Of a stretch of 64,000 bases of DNA, positions 1-13,998 are shown piece after piece. A program made the translations under genes and the position numbers. Numbering within the stretch: position 1 is the stretch's first letter; each line of letters begins with the position of its first letter. The stretch covers positions 3,380,001 through 3,444,000 of the forward strand of contig JABWDB010000005.1 of NCBI GenBank assembly GCA_019614645.1, in the 5' to 3' direction. A model generated the notes under the pieces. That model was not told the DNA's origin. It ran no database searches and saw only the letters and a program-made list of their open reading frames with translations. This DNA is from Stratiolaelaps scimitus (lineage: Eukaryota > Arthropoda > Arachnida > Mesostigmata > Laelapidae).

Positions 1-3000
1 GGAACGGAATAATGTAATTCATCTTAAAATGATTCGTTTCGTCGATACGCGGTTCGTACCCTATTTCCAGTAAATCGTGTACTAAATCTTAGAACGTGAG
101 GAAATAGAGCATCTCATATTTTCACAAAAGGGGTATATTTATTTTTGTTCAATGGGATGACTAAGATCAAGTACAGCGGTAACGCTCACTCCAAAGTCAG
201 TCAAAAGTGAGCTGTGTTGAAGGAAGTATTCTGTTGTCTATGTTAAAGTCATATGGGGGAGGCATCATACTTAAGAACGCTATAATTATCTGTTGTCAGT
301 AACATCCCATTGCACCACACAAGGCAAAGGAGAGGCACAACCACCCTGAGGGACAGCAGAAGATGAGGAACAAGATCGACCACGAGCATTGTCAACCCGA
401 ATCCGTATTTACACGATAAGCTAGATAAATGCGGTTTGAATCATCCTTGCACATCCAAATAGATCCCCAAAGTTATCATCATACTCTTTATCAAAAGGTC
501 ACGATCGACTCTCATGCTGTGCTGGGTCGAGGAGATTGATTATTCACGATGGGCGCAGGCAATCGCGCAGTGCTACACAGACCTTTCTTTGTGGGGACGC
601 TGGAAGGAGAGTGGAAGCGGCTTGTCAAGAATAAAGCGAACTGTTCATACAACTGTCGACAGGATGCCACCAGGAGAAAGTTACATTTGGCCTTTAGACG
701 CGAGAGAAGAGTGTAAATAGGCAACTCAGGAACAAAAAAAACCGTAACCGCAGAGGCCTCACAACGGCGTCGTGAATTTGAGCAGATATGACATCGGGAT
801 CGGTCATGGTGCGCTCTCAGGCGAGACGACAAAATTTTCTTGGACGCAATCCACCCTATGTACCAGCATCATTTGAGTGTTCAGTGCACATACACAGCTG
901 TCTCCGAACTCGAAAAATGCGAAACTTAGACGTCTATATTACAAAGCGAAGTTGCACGTTACTCCTGGGGTGATGCTCGGCACCTCTTCGCAAAGGCGAC
1001 GACTTTCTCGGCGGGGGAGGCAGGTTTTTCTCACCTGTTTTTCTCACTCTGTGAAACCTAGAAATGACTTATTTCCGTTGCTGACTTCCGCTTCTTCGCC
1101 ACCGGATCCAGCCTTATTACAATCTCATTGGCCAGATTATATATATATATATATATATATATATGCCCACGCACATGAAACGGGTCTCAGACTCAAGTCG
1201 TTTAGTTTACTCAGCCAAATACAACAACAGTTCTACCTTAGCCAGGAATCTTCATTCGAGTTCCTGACCCGAATCCTTCGTGTGGTCATCTTGTCAGGCG
1301 TGGTAGTGTTTAAATTCTTTATTCGACATGTTGTAATGACTGCACTGCTGGAGCATCAGGAAATCCTACTTTATAGAGAAGGAAAGACAACGCTGTTTCG
1401 AAGCACAATTTGCAAATGTCCACCTACTGCGATGCACTCGCAGAAATCTAGTAAACGATAAGCATTTATATTGGATAATCTAAGGAACTGCAATTTGTAC
1501 AATGCTTAAGTTCTCTTATATGTCAAGCCTGCGGCCTCCGACTTTCTGCAGTCAAAGACCAATAGCCACCGAGCTGATAGTGATTTTTGAAATTGACCTT
1601 TTATTAACTTTTATTTTTTTATTTGTTTTTCGACAAAATCTCCACTTGAGCAAAATCAATTTCGTACTCAATTATACTGCAATACTTAGGTAAATTTCTA
1701 CTAGCGAATTCTTAAGTCAAACTCAGTCGAAGCGTTTGCCAGTCAGCACCCTCTTGTCAAGGAAAATGAGTTGGTCGATTGACCACCTAAACCGTATTCA
1801 GTTCACGCTACGGAGTTCGCGCAAACGGCAGTTTTCCACCAATCTCTAATTTCTTGAAGAGGCATTCGCCGCACGCCCAAGCTAACCAATATAAGCTTAA
1901 ACAGCGGCAAGCAATTCAACTCATGAATCCCTTGATCAAAGTCAAAGCAGACGACCCCCTACCTCGAACTAATTCACTCGAACCTCAGCGGTAACAGCAG
2001 CGACAGCTGAGGCAAATGTCCCCCTGAGTTGTTAGCTGTACCCACTACGGTCATATCTGTATCGTTCACATTTAGCTGTGTCGGACCGTACGAAATTCGC
2101 TGGACACAACAAACACCACGCTGCGTATAAGCGGTCAGTTGAGATGTTCGGAGGCACCAACACGAATCAGTGAATCTGGTAGCCTATGATGAAGGTAGGA
2201 AATAATTATTTTTCCAATTTGGGAGAGGCGACCCGACCCACCTAATAAAAACCGGCAATTTATGGGTTTCGTTCATAAAAACGCGATAGATCCCCGAACG
2301 CGCGCGACTGAGGGCACAACTCCGACACGATACACCTCTGATGACCTGTTGAGAGGCTAGGACGCCCGAGGGCGAGCTCTGTTCCCGTTCGCAACAACGA
2401 TACTTTGCTGGGATACTCACCGCTCGCGGTGTTAAGCGAACATCTAGACACCTTTTGCGCTCGAATTTTGTAAATTCACGTCTCAATAAGCATATTTTCA
2501 AAAGAGTGACGTTCTATGTTTCGTGCTATGTGAACTAAGTATGATACACTTCATGCTCGATGGGTTCGTTAAGCAGCCCGACCCTACCCGGTTACGCCAT
2601 AGTGTTTGTTTCAGAGAATTAGAGTCCATGTTACCGATTACATCACATCTCTCCCTCTGTGCCTCTCTCACTCTCACACGCACACTCCCCTGCAAGCGCA
2701 TATCTCGGACGATTCTGTGTGCAATTTTGCCTTAGCGCAAGTTTACATTGCAAGTTTTGCTCGAAAAATGTCGGGATGGCCAAAACAAAAAGGAGTCAAC
2801 AACAAATGAAACGATTCCTTAACTCGATTGTGCTGCAAAGGATGTGGCCAGACCTTTGCGGATCATTGACCGCGGTCATTGAAATGATTTCACTGAGCTA
2901 AACAATTTGCGGGATTAATCACCACAACGATTGCAATATGATACATAACGTACAATGATAACCCCATAGGCATTTCACTCAGCTGGACGGCACCGTTATC

Positions 3001-5900
3001 TGAAGATCACCGCATCCAGACGCGAAGAGCTATTCATTAATAATTTACTTATTTATTTACTGCACAGCCTGAACTGGTCATCATCACCACCATAAATCAT
3101 CGTCGGTTATTGTCCGGGGGGCAGATACATGGACACACTAACTCCACCATGTTATTATATAACATTATCTATCCATCTAACCGCCGCCCAATAGCGCCCA
3201 GCATGGCCACACATTGCGCGCGCGCGACTTCCACTTCTATATCCGAACTCGCTAACGGGGAAGCACCGACGACGCTGCTGCTGCTGCTTGAACAGGCTGC
3301 AGTAAATACTGCCTGCGGTCCCAGTCGCCAACCGCCGCCGGGTCAGGCTTAGGCGTTCATACATCCATTCGACCGCTCTGTGTAACCGCGCCGGCAACCG
3401 CGACATCAGTCACCGCGACCTGTCGCCGGGCCGGGCCGGGCCGCGATGCGCACCCGGTCCGCATAGAATCCGGTTATTAATAATAACCACAATGGGGTCC
3501 TTCCTTCCCTCTTGGCCGACAGGCCGGGGCATCGTGGACTTCGTGTCGTCTGGCCGCGTTCCCCCGCTCGTCCTCACGGCTATCGCTCGCTGCCGTTCGC
3601 TAGCGCGTGTGCGGCCTCCTGGTAGCTTATCAGTAAGAAACTGTCGCTTGTTCTCTCTCTTTCTCTCTCTCTCTTCGTTACAAGGCCCCGAGTGTCTTTT
3701 TGCTCCGTCGCCCTCTCCGCCTCAGCAGAATACCCTGAGATTGTCCCTCCTCTTTATCTGCGTCTCTTATCAGGTGGCAGCCCACTGATAAGCCCGTTGT
3801 CATCTTCAACGAGCTACGACTTCTCTCTCTCTCCCTCCGGCCACGCTTTGTGTGCCTGCATGTGGCGACGACGCCAATATATAGTAGCAGTAGTACTAGT
3901 GGCAATGGTATATTCTATCAGCTCCTCCTCTTACACCAGCACCGTTTGGTCATTCAAGCTTGATTCACTCACTATCTTCCTCTGTTCGGCGGCTATCTCT
4001 TTCATACTGTGGGTCTAGATATACTCCCCGTTTCACTCTCATTTATCTCTGCTTCGTTCTCTGTGTCCCGTCCGTTTGCTAGCTGGCTTGTTTGTCCCGT
4101 ACGAATCGACGTAGTCATCCCAGCACTGGGTCTCTCCCTCTCTATCTCACACACACACACACACGCACTCTCTTCCCGCTTGCCTCCAACGTTGTCAATG
4201 TGGACGATCCCCATCCATGATTTCCCCCGTTCGATTTCTCTCGTCCAGACCATCCTCAACACCCGTATTTACCCCTCGTTCAAGCCGTCGTCCCTGCAAC
4301 CGCGGCGGTCCACTGCGAGACACACTGGTATATGTGTGTGCGTGTGTATATGTGCCACACGTGATGTGGCTATGCTCCTGCGAGGACTCCGTGGACAGCC
4401 TTCAACGAAGGCAGACACTCCCCCTGCGCACCACGGCCACTGGGAAGTTCAACCCTCATTCCAGGCTGCGCTTGAACGCGACGGTATGTGTGCTATCTCC
4501 ATCCTTCCCCGCAATGCCCCACCAAGCATTGCTCTCCTTTATGTAGTCGGTCTTTGAGAATGCAGCAGTCGCTGTGATATTGTCAGGGTTCCTAGTTCGC
4601 TGGTGATTGTCCTCACCGGAGTGCGTTCCCCCTGCATTCATCTCGTTTCCCTTTCGAGGCAAGCAGCAATGGCTGCTACTACGGCTGCCCTGTATCCGGC
4701 TTCCCTCACCGCCTTCCTAGCGCCTGTTAGTGTCTCGCATCTGACCTCCAGGTTGGTAGCGGCTGGCACATTGTTCTGTTAACCTTTTTGAATCTTCGTA
4801 CCTCTCATTCACGTCTCTCTTTCGCTTATCTTCTCTAATATGAGTGCCGCTTCCGATCGCGGTGCTCCCCTGACGAAGGACTACATGTCTTTCTTTACCT
4901 CTCTGCCCTATCTAAGGACGATCGGACAAGAGCTAGAGCCCTACTCCTCGTCCGCCAATTGGACTTGTCGATTGCGGCTACCACATCATCGGACACTCGC
5001 TGCCATAGGTGTATACGGGCTAATGGCACGCACGAGACCAATGTCATTCAAAGGGAGACGGTCACGCAGCTGGCGAAGTCGATGCTAATAAATAGCCGCG
5101 TCCAATTATAGTTCATAAACTAGATAAATAAATATGCATATCCATTTTGAGCTTCAAGCTTTATCTGCTTACATGCAAACGCGCACCGATCAGTGGCTGA
5201 ATGGGACATCCGGGATCCAAAATCGGCCGCTTGATAAATCATCTATTAGCGAAGGGAGCGACAAGTGCATTAAACTCCACTTCGGCTTAGTCTCGCTGCC
5301 TGCCAGCACATAGCCCATGCAAAACGCCGCACGGTCGAACAAATTCATGGAATGATTGGGGCCCAGCTCTCTCAACCTGACTGGTCATGTTTACCCGAGT
5401 GTATCACGGAACTCTATGAGAATCACCCCCGGTATTAAATTGGTCATAGTGACGCCTCATCACATACGTTCGCGTCTCCAATCGCCGACGTCGTTTCGTA
5501 TGCTACGTAAAAAACATGTAAGAACTTAATTAATAACAATAGGGTCCTGTAATATAGGAAATAACAGTATAGTCATCCATCTGGTATATGTACATATATG
5601 TATGGACTTCCTGGCGCTGAACATCTTTTACCGTAGGCATAGGTTGGGCAAACATGCGTTGGCAGATTCAGAGAATTCCTGACAGACGCAGAGAATGTTC
5701 GAATTTCCTTCTCATCTTTCTTTACCTGTGGATGATTTGAAGGCACGAGGGGTTTAAAAGTTAAGGAAAGACGGCCCCGATAGGTCCTTGAAGTAATTCC
5801 CGAAGGTGGTTCTGAGGCCCGTCACAGAGGGCTGATACTGAAAGTCAGCTCAAAAATGCTACTAATAGGTAACCATATAATGAGAATAAATATTTTAGAA
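1..5900. other. Gene-free stretch with one LINE 3' tail and a GC/pyrimidine-rich island
   Basis: No reading frame here resembles a known protein or shows a convincing exon. About 1138-1164 is a (TA)n tract, and 1462-1526 is a LINE 3' tail listed separately. About 3180-4760 is GC-rich and strongly pyrimidine-biased on the plus strand, with TC and CA runs. It could be a promoter or 5' UTR of a gene outside the window. Short open frames in the island have biased composition and are not called. Confidence 0.5.
1462..1526 (-). repeat. LINE 3'-terminal tail, copy 1 (truncated)
   Basis: The minus strand reads as the dispersed 3' tail: a TTAAG-CATTGTACAAATTGCAG-like core. The usual AATAAACC end is degenerate here. 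The plus strand carries the conserved block ATGCTTAAGTTCTCTTATAT seen in reverse at the other copies. Confidence 0.65.
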
Positions 5901-6059
5901 TAACTCAAATATATTAGGTAGCAATTGTAAGTGTATTAATAATTACGGAGGGTGTCGCATTCATCAAAATGCAACATCCCTCTTAAAGGGTGCTCCAGCG
6001 CTCCAGTCTCTAAGTGTACCCGAAATAGAGATTGCGTTGTGTGTACCATATAATTAGTT

Positions 6060-6520
6060 AAGTCTCCCACAAGACAGAAGCCATGAAGTTTCTTCGCGGG
6101 GGGGACTGCCCTGTCCGATTCCCTGCATATAGGCAGAACTACCTGAAGGACACCACAAACGCTGGTCACGTGTGTGTCGGAATACAATCGCCGTCAGAGC
6201 TTTCTTTGGAGACTGCGCAAAAATTGTTTGATATCAATATTGCGCCAGTTGCCTCCTACGGCCTCGAACTTACTTGAGAACACCCTTCGCCCGCACAACT
6301 CGAGCAGCCGGACCGAGTGAAGCATGCTTTTCCGAGACGTCTTATGGTGTTACAGTGTTCGGCGCGCACTAGATTAGTCTACCTACTTGGTGACACAACC
6401 TTATTTGTTGAAGATCTGAGGCGTCCTTTGAAGCTACCAGTGACACCCGGGTATTCAGAATTCATTGGGATGATGGGAAAGAATGATGGCAGATATCGAC
6501 CCGTAATTTTATAAGACTAA
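6060..6520 (+). mobile_element. Decayed non-LTR retrotransposon fragment (C-terminal part of reverse transcriptase ORF)
   Basis: Broken plus-strand frames read, in order, an APVASYGLEL motif, a DRVKHAFPRR stretch, TRLVYLLGDTTLFVEDLR and LKLPVTPGYSEFI. This is the order of conserved blocks C-terminal to the catalytic core in arthropod CR1/Jockey-like LINE ORF2 proteins. A stop at about 6274-6276 and a frame change separate the first block from the rest, so the copy is dead. The element at 17.3-18.3 kb carries the same kind of blocks, so both probably belong to one family. The 5' limit is uncertain. Confidence 0.75.
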
Positions 6521-7826
6521 CGTAATAAACGGAGGCCACACAGAGCGAACCGACAAATTGTAACTTGTTTTTCAATACACAGTTTTCACCCTGTTGTGTG
6601 GACACTGGGCGAGCACGAGCCCAACTCAAACTGTTTATGTAGATATTGCTGTCATATTGTCGCAAGATATAATCACGTTGGAGAATACATGCCCGATCAA
6701 TCTCACTGACCCTGCTTTACCAACAGACCTAAACATGCTCATTCTTAGATGCGTATGCGCCCTGTGTACACGACCTCCTGACCTCCTTGCTCGTTATATT
6801 GTCTTCACTGCTGTACCACAGTATGTACCTAAATAGGTATCATGTATAACACAATATCGTGTGAATGAACGATAAATTGTAATATTAATAGAAGTTAACT
6901 TTCCGGAAGATTGCACAGGGTGATCAGAAAGTTGCGGGGGCAGGTGGTGAAAAATTCGGTTAGCACTTTCTTGTTGACGATACAAATTCGTAATTGAAAA
7001 TCGATCGTTTATTTGCCACCCTATTACAAATGTGTGATCTATCGGTGGAGCATGATTGAAAATAGAGTACAAGTTTTCATCTTACGGCATCTATCTTAAC
7101 CACGGCTGATCTGTGTTCCTCACAGGTGTGTAAGAGAAGGGCAATTTTTCTGGTAGATCAATCTCAGGAGACCCGTAAGGATCTTCTGTTAGTCCATACT
7201 ATTCAGGTAATGTAACAGCCATTGGATAATGGATTCATACACTTGTGGTGTAAAACCTATAAGCCGGAATATCCCACCAAAGATGTTTTCGGATTTCTGA
7301 GCCACACGTTATTCTATCTCGCTGTTCACAATTAGAAATTCGCTACTGCAGAGTAAGTTAGATTAAATCTTAAGTAGAGTAAGTTAGAGCGCAGCAGATT
7401 AGAGAGATGCCCGATCCGAAGCAGAATTTTCGCTTTCAGACGAGGATATTTACAATAATTACGCTGTTCACTATGGGCCGAGTCGATGGTCCTTGAGACG
7501 AACGCCAAAAAATGATGTATAAGTTAATTAGGGCTGGAAGTTTCGTGGAGGACTCCCGAAGTAACGGAACTACATATTGGATAGGTCCGAGTAACCCGGT
7601 AAGTCCTACCAAGCCTAATGCATTTATTTGAATTCAATGTTGACCATAATTAGTGCATCTCCATACTATTTACATAATATATAGGTTCACATTTTTAAAA
7701 GACAGTAAGTCTTACAATTGAAAAAGCATCCAATTTAACTGTAACCTTAACCATCCCAACTGGAAAATTCTCTTCCTATCTGTAAGGTTGGGTCGAACGT
7801 GGATATTGTACTCCCACCCCACAGGG

Positions 7827-7859
<33 letters not shown>

Positions 7860-8340
7860 CTAATGAACGTCAGATCTTAAAACCTTCAGAGCGTATGCCT
7901 CACAGTCTGCCAATTCCACCATATGAACAATTGGCATTAGATTACTTTTCAGGTAAAACTTTATAAATAAACAATATGATTGAGCACAAGCCCTCGTTGA
8001 AAAAGTGACGCAAATACACCCAACCACATAGATAAATAATGCAGAGTTCGCAGAAATCGATAACATAATAGTAATGTGCTTACAATGGACATTCAAACAG
8101 TGACAGAGAGACCTGGGTTGGGTAACTTTTTGTAGGCACTGTTTTAGTTTTTTTTTGTCAATTTTTGCTGTTCCTTCGACTTCGAATTGCGACAGTTGCA
8201 TTCATTTCAAGTATGCCTTGCCTTTTTATTTAAATGAGCATCCTTTTTCACGAAACTCTCGATTGGGCTGTCTCTTTGTGCAGGCCGTATGTTTCTGCCA
8301 TTGCAAGCCCGTAATTACCTTGCTAATTATTGTATTGTAG
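6521..8340. other. Gene-free AT-rich stretch
   Basis: I see no gene here. A (TA)n tract lies at about 7827-7850. The short open frames have no recognisable similarity or splice structure. Confidence 0.5.
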
Positions 8341-8900
8341 TCATGCGTTTGACTCACCCGTCGTTGGTTACGTTAGCGGCGGCCGCTATGTCCCTAGTCG
8401 AGCTGTCACGGGCAGTGATAATGCTGGACACCGTGGAAGCGTCGGAGACGCCTGACGTGGAGTTAGCGGTAGTTGCTGACGGGCCGATGGATGGCCCTGT
8501 GTCGGCTTTGATGCCGGACGACAGGGATAGCTGTGAACTGTCCGGTGCCGCACGCAACAAGGGCGACAACATTAAGGGCGAAACTTGTCCACAAGGCCCA
8601 CCCCGATTGCCACCTCACAGGACGAGCGATGGACACCGTCACTCCACACGAAATTGAACACGACGACACTAACAGTCTCGTGGTCTTGGACACCAGCCAC
8701 GCGCGTACAATCACCGGGCAGCGAATACCGAGAGGTAGAGGCAGGTCCCAGGAACTCCGGTCTGCGTCGTCTTGCAACGCCGAGTGTGGTCACCCAAATT
8801 TCAGGCCACAGACTAGGCCAAGTTCAGCAAGCAGGTTCTTTTTGGTAACACACTCGGAAGGCCACTCACTCGCTGGGTGATCTTCGTTAATTTCCGTCCC
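8341..8900. other. GC-rich stretch with overlapping open frames, no recognised gene
   Basis: Open frames of up to about 120 codons overlap on both strands, as GC-rich sequence tends to give. None shows a recognisable domain. Codon use does not favour one frame by eye. Confidence 0.35.
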
Positions 8901-8931
8901 GCCTACGATTGTGGAACTTTACAGGTGGGTG

Positions 8932-8993
8932 GATGCCGAAAGCGGTTGTACCGTGGACGTCAAATGTTGGCTGTGGGTCAGCCCGGAAAATTT
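8932..8993 (+). mobile_element. Fragment of the tRNA-derived SINE (body only)
   Basis: This matches the body of the full-length SINE at 51.3 kb: a block like ATGCCGAAAGCGGTTGTACC, a GACGT-AAATGTTGG block, and GTGGGTCAGCCCGGAAAAT. The tRNA-like head is missing, so this is a truncated copy. Confidence 0.7.
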
Positions 8994-8999
8994 ACTGTC

Positions 9000-11900
9000 G
9001 GTGGTCCCAACGACGCCGGAGATTGATCGCGCTGTCCGTTAGTGATTCGCGTTTGTCATTTGTTGTTGCGGAAACATTAATCGGAAATGCTGTTTTAGCA
9101 AACTTGGCTTACACCGTAGGAGGTCAACCTGTCAGAGTCAAGCATTTCAGTCAAGTGAAATTCTTGAATGACAAGCAAGTGACGAAACGTATCTCGACAC
9201 TACTTTCAAGATCCTCAAGTATGAGCGTCGCACACCAAAGTCGGTCCGGAAGTGCAGTGGGTCACAAAACGAAATGATCACGCACTCCCAGTAACTGTGG
9301 TGCGCACCTCATAATCCAAAGCAATGTGTGGGATCACGCTGTTGCGATTGCTGTCCTTCTTTCAGGGTATTGTTGTCCTGTTCAAGCGTGCTCTAAAGTT
9401 CGCGATTCGTCGACTAATCAACTAAGCAGTTCGTGCTATTGAACGTCGAAGCTAACGAACTTCAAGCTGTAACTTCCATTTGATAATCGCTCTCGAACGC
9501 CTATCTGCAGCTGGAACCGACCAATCGATCAAGCACTTGCTAAAGACGCAATAGTGAATTTGCTCATCCGCCTGCTAACGCCGCTTCATCAAATTACTGA
9601 GTTTTCTATGAACGAATGGTAGCGCACATGGAAATTCGAGTGTCGTTTCGACTTTGTGGTTACTTGAGCTAGTCTCCGAATCGAAGGGCAACTTCTAGAT
9701 CCGGTCACGCAGTCGGAGAGGAGGTTATGCGCCACGAAGCGTCTCCTATCTACGATTGACAGCAGAGCGTGGTTGGTTTGGCCAAGCAGCACCGTGCTCG
9801 TAATTCCGTCTCTAGAGTTAGCAAGCACCACCAGCCAACGAATCGCGAATAAAAGCCGGAGAGAGAGAGAGAGAGAGAGAACGCACCCGAATAGATCAAT
9901 CGGAACAATTTCGACCGCGTGCCAGCTCCGAGTCGTTGAAATCTCTGCACTGTGCTGCGCGAAAACTTGAGGGTTGCCCGGCGGCTTGAATCGACGGGAA
10001 CTCTTCGAAAACTACCTTGTCGTCCTGTCTCGACTGCTGCTGTCGTTGCTGCCAGTTCTCTCTCTGTCCGCTTGTGCTTGTCCAAGTAAGCCACCGGCAG
10101 CTGCTGCCGGTCTATAGCAGACTATACACAGTCGGTACCATCACAGGTCGCCCTCTAGTCAGTCGGCGCGCCACAGAGCACGTACAGCACAGCTGCTTGG
10201 AGAATCAGAGGATGCACACGCGGACGAAGGACCGAGCGTCTGGACCGTCCCACAGGATCAACTACAAACCATGGGCCGGCACTGTGGCGAGTCGTGGCCC
10301 GTCGTTTCCGATGGCCCCGTTGGAGGGCGCTGGCAGCCGGTCATAGCGGGCAATCCACCCGGCGAGATGTTCTGAGTACGGCCAGACACAATGGTGCAAA
10401 GTCGACGAACGGCCAGCCGGGCGTTCTGCACCGAATCGATATCGGACTCGCGGCTGAGACAAGCGCCCCCAAACGGGCGCCCGGTCATAGACATCCGCTG
10501 CGGGCGGGAGGCCGACTCCCAGCCGCTCCGCCCCTACAAGCAAAAGGCGGGGCTAAGCAATCTACATATCGATCAGTGGCGCCGGCGGAACAACACTGCC
10601 TAGCGTCGCTGTCCACGGTGATGCAGTGAGCACGACCACAGATCTAAGTTAGCTTGAGGGCGGCAGGGGGCGAAATGGAGATGATGGTCTGGGCTAACTT
10701 GTAAAGGGGGCTGATGGGGATGTGAGGCTGCAGAGGAGATGGAGAGTTGTCTCCTCCCGAAAATCGAAGACAACCCCCACCGTCATGCTTGTCGTGCGGG
10801 TCGCCGCCAGCAGTAGCAGCAGCAGAAAAGCCCAATGGCTCAATGACAGCACTCATTGGGAACAGCAAAGCAGAGCGCACCACAGTGGTAACCAGGAAGC
10901 AGATATAGGGGCGGTTCTGCAAGACCCTGCAGAGGACAACGAGCAAGGCAAAGGAAGGCAAGACACCCCGAAGAAATTTTCAACTTGTCTGAACAACGTT
11001 TTCCACAAAACCCCGATCCTGGCCATATCAGAATAATGAACACGCTATTCGTCGGCTACAATATATAGTGGCACTCGACAGGCGTGGGGCAATCGAGTGT
11101 TCGGTTGTAGCTTCGTCTGAACTTGACACAATCGCCGCACGGGATCACGGCATGGCAAACCCTCAGGTTCCGTAACACTGGAAAGCAGGAATAGTGAAAA
11201 AGAAGGACAAAAATGAAGACGCTGTCAATGAATGTCCAGCTGTCAATGAAAACGAACCTCTTGTGCATTATAAAGTGAGGCTTTTTTTTTTTAGCAAAAT
11301 AGAGTACAAAAATTTCAGATTGTCGTTGTGCGAGAGCCGACGAAAACTTGACATGTTGATATCTATTCCTCAGCGTTAGAAACGAGAGCAGGCAATATTT
11401 GACACGAAGATTTGCACAAGGTGGCTCGATTGTATCTCGCTAGCCATCTCTATGTTTTGTTTAATGGACGTTGCGTTTTGGACCAAAGGGTAGAGGGAGG
11501 CGTACGATTGCAGCCGAACACGTTCTATAAAAACACTATATCTATGCAGGCATTTGCAGATGTCTGTAGATGATGGGATAAATCAAGCACTTTCACTCAA
11601 ACGCAAAATGAAATTTAGCATACGAAACACAGTATGGGCATAGAGGGGAGAACTGTGAAATCCCACCCGTGGATCTCGTTCTCTAGTTTGCCCCTTTGAC
11701 AAAAACAGCCAAAGCTCTACTAGGGAACACTATTTGAACGAGCAAGCCGATTCGACGCATTGGCATGTCTCAACTGTGGAGCAGGTATGAAGATTTTTTG
11801 ATAATGATCACTTTATTTACTTAATTATTTATTAATTATAAAGGTATCATTTCAGTACAACATCCCAATATTAGTCGTCCATTTGCAAGTTCATGAAGAT

Positions 11901-12380
11901 GTGAAATTATTTCAAGGGGCGCATATATACGGATGCTCTCTAGAGTGACTATGTGGGCGCGCGTAACTGCTGCTTTCCATTGCACATCGCTTTTAAAATC
12001 GTCTTTTTTTATGCCAGCGATTTTGGTTAGGCTTGTCTGCTCCGGTAGACCCTGTACACCGAGAGCTAACTTTAGATTTGAGAAGGACTCTATGGGATGA
12101 CAAATGGTTAAAATCTATTGGCCTAATGGAGGCTCCCTTTCGAAGGAACACCTCACCATTCCCGCAAGATGCCCAGTGGATCTTGGCAATCTCGTTCACG
12201 GTGGCTAATCTCGCCGCAAACCCGTTATGGCCCATCGTATCGGCGTTCGGGAGAGCCAAAGAGTAGAACTTCTCGAAATTACATAGCGTAGCACTGCAAA
12301 ATTATCGTTGTTTTTTCGGTCGATCTGCTTCGAACGAAGACCTAGCAATATTAATGTCCTGATGCTAATGTTTCTCATCT
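9000..12380. other. Gene-free stretch with a GC-rich island
   Basis: No supported gene. A (GA)n run lies at about 9859-9881. About 9990-10960 is GC-rich with many overlapping short frames and could be a promoter or untranslated exon. A 77-codon frame at 12033-12266 resembles nothing I know. Confidence 0.45.
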
Positions 12381-12384
12381 TCCT

Positions 12385-12440
12385 TGTAAAATTGCAGCTC
12401 CTTCAATAAACCGATAAAATACTTACCCTTTACCTTCCCT
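12385..12440 (+). repeat. LINE 3'-terminal tail, copy 2
   Basis: The plus strand reads AAAATTGCAGCTCCTTCAAT, then AAACCGATAAAATAC and a CCCTTTACC run. This is the same 3' end as at 17335-17410 and 38085-38160. It is the sense orientation, ending in the TTTACC-type tail. Confidence 0.75.
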
Positions 12441-13998
12441 CTAATTTGCTCCTGTAAATGTTGCTAGCTCCAAGATATTGCGATTGTTACTCGCAAGGCT
12501 ATTATATTACAGCTTCTGGTGCTATCACGGTGTCAAAAAGTCGAATTTATGATATTATCAGCTGCTACAATTGGTTTTCTGTTGGTTACTTCTTCTGCCA
12601 TAAGACAACACCAAAATACAGGTAGATTTGATTAAGAACTCGTTTAAAACTGCACAACATGCCGCTTTCGGTGTGAAGAAGAAAGTGCTTAAATTCTGCA
12701 AGCTAAATATCGCCTATCACGAAATTCAGAACCAGTACGGTGTTAATGAAAATGTTAGATTGGTATGAAAAAAAACAAAACCAATATCCAAGTACCATAG
12801 AGTTGCTGATAACTAGCACTTCAACTAATCATCAACCTAATCAGATATCTACAATGGTTTATTTAGTGTTCCATAGAAGAAAAATTACTAACACTGCCAA
12901 CTAATACAAACGATCCTTTCTGTCAACAATATTCCGTCAACCAACATTCGACATGCTCATCCTGTTTTTTTGCTTGATTTTTCCTCGTCATGGAAAACAC
13001 CTGAAAGCTCCACTGAGCGCCTATGCTCAGCCAGTGTCCCCTGCGAGAAGGAGATCACTATGCTGTGTCAATCACTAATGACACATTGCTTCTCCGTAGC
13101 TGGACAGGACAGGTGGCGTGCCCGGAGGCAAGAAATCTGGCTTCTTTTTTCTTCCGATCTCAGACCGGCAACACATCATAGAGTGTACATATCCGTAAGC
13201 ACTACGGCGCCCCGAGCAACTCACAGTGATGAATTCGATGTGGGTTTGAACCCGACACGAAGCTAAGACAAACAGCTAAAAAAAAGGTCAATCTCATCTA
13301 CATAAGTATCGAATCGTTTCAGATAGAAGCAATCTCGGATCGAGACACAGTAGAGGAGCACAGTTGTTATCACAGCTAGAGCACGCATCGACGTGGTAGC
13401 GACAAATGATCACGAAATTATAAGGAACGTACTAAAGACAGATTCACTACGAGGACACCCCCGTCCTCTCCAAATCTTTTTGACGGGACACGGAAAATGT
13501 GTTTGAGAAACTTCATGAGGAGAGGCTGCGACATGCACCTTTTGAAAATGAGGCTATATAATGCACGACGCTGCTGGAGTTAATTTCAGTGAAATACAGG
13601 GATCACTGTGCTACTAAATGTGTTCCGAATACATTTTACGCTAATTTGAAGATAACAATTGCCATTCTCGAACTGTTGTGCTTCTAGTTGGCGCTCGCAA
13701 AGCAGAGTGAGGTCATTTCGTTGAAATTTGACCTTATCGTTTTACTTCCTGTGGCCGGAAGACACATTTGCACCTAAGACATATTTGGCCCGGTGAGGGC
13801 CCCTCCTGTGCGCGTAAGCTTTCAAACAAAGCACATGCGTAGAAGAAGTGGTCTGGGGGAAATATCTCCTATTAAACAGGTTATTTTTATCAAAAATCAG
13901 TGACGAATTTGAGTTTAGTGAATAGGGGGGCGGGGGGGAGTAGGCCGAGGCTGTCATAGCGGTATGAGTTTCTTCTGAGTATTCTAACTAATGCAGCA
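12441..13998. other. Gene-free stretch before the BEL element
   Basis: No gene is supported. A tRNA B-box-like string (GTGGGTTTGAACCCGAC) lies at about 13240-13256, possibly a relic of a tRNA-derived SINE. The sequence next to the LTR supplies the left target-site copy. Confidence 0.4.
13994..13998. repeat. Left target-site duplication of the BEL element (CAGCA)
   Basis: The five bases before the left LTR are CAGCA. The same five bases follow the right LTR at 17161-17165. Confidence 0.9.

Noticed and set aside
877..1461. 194-codon plus-strand open frame
   Set aside because: It reads through a (TA)n microsatellite as TyrIle repeats and has no recognisable domain.
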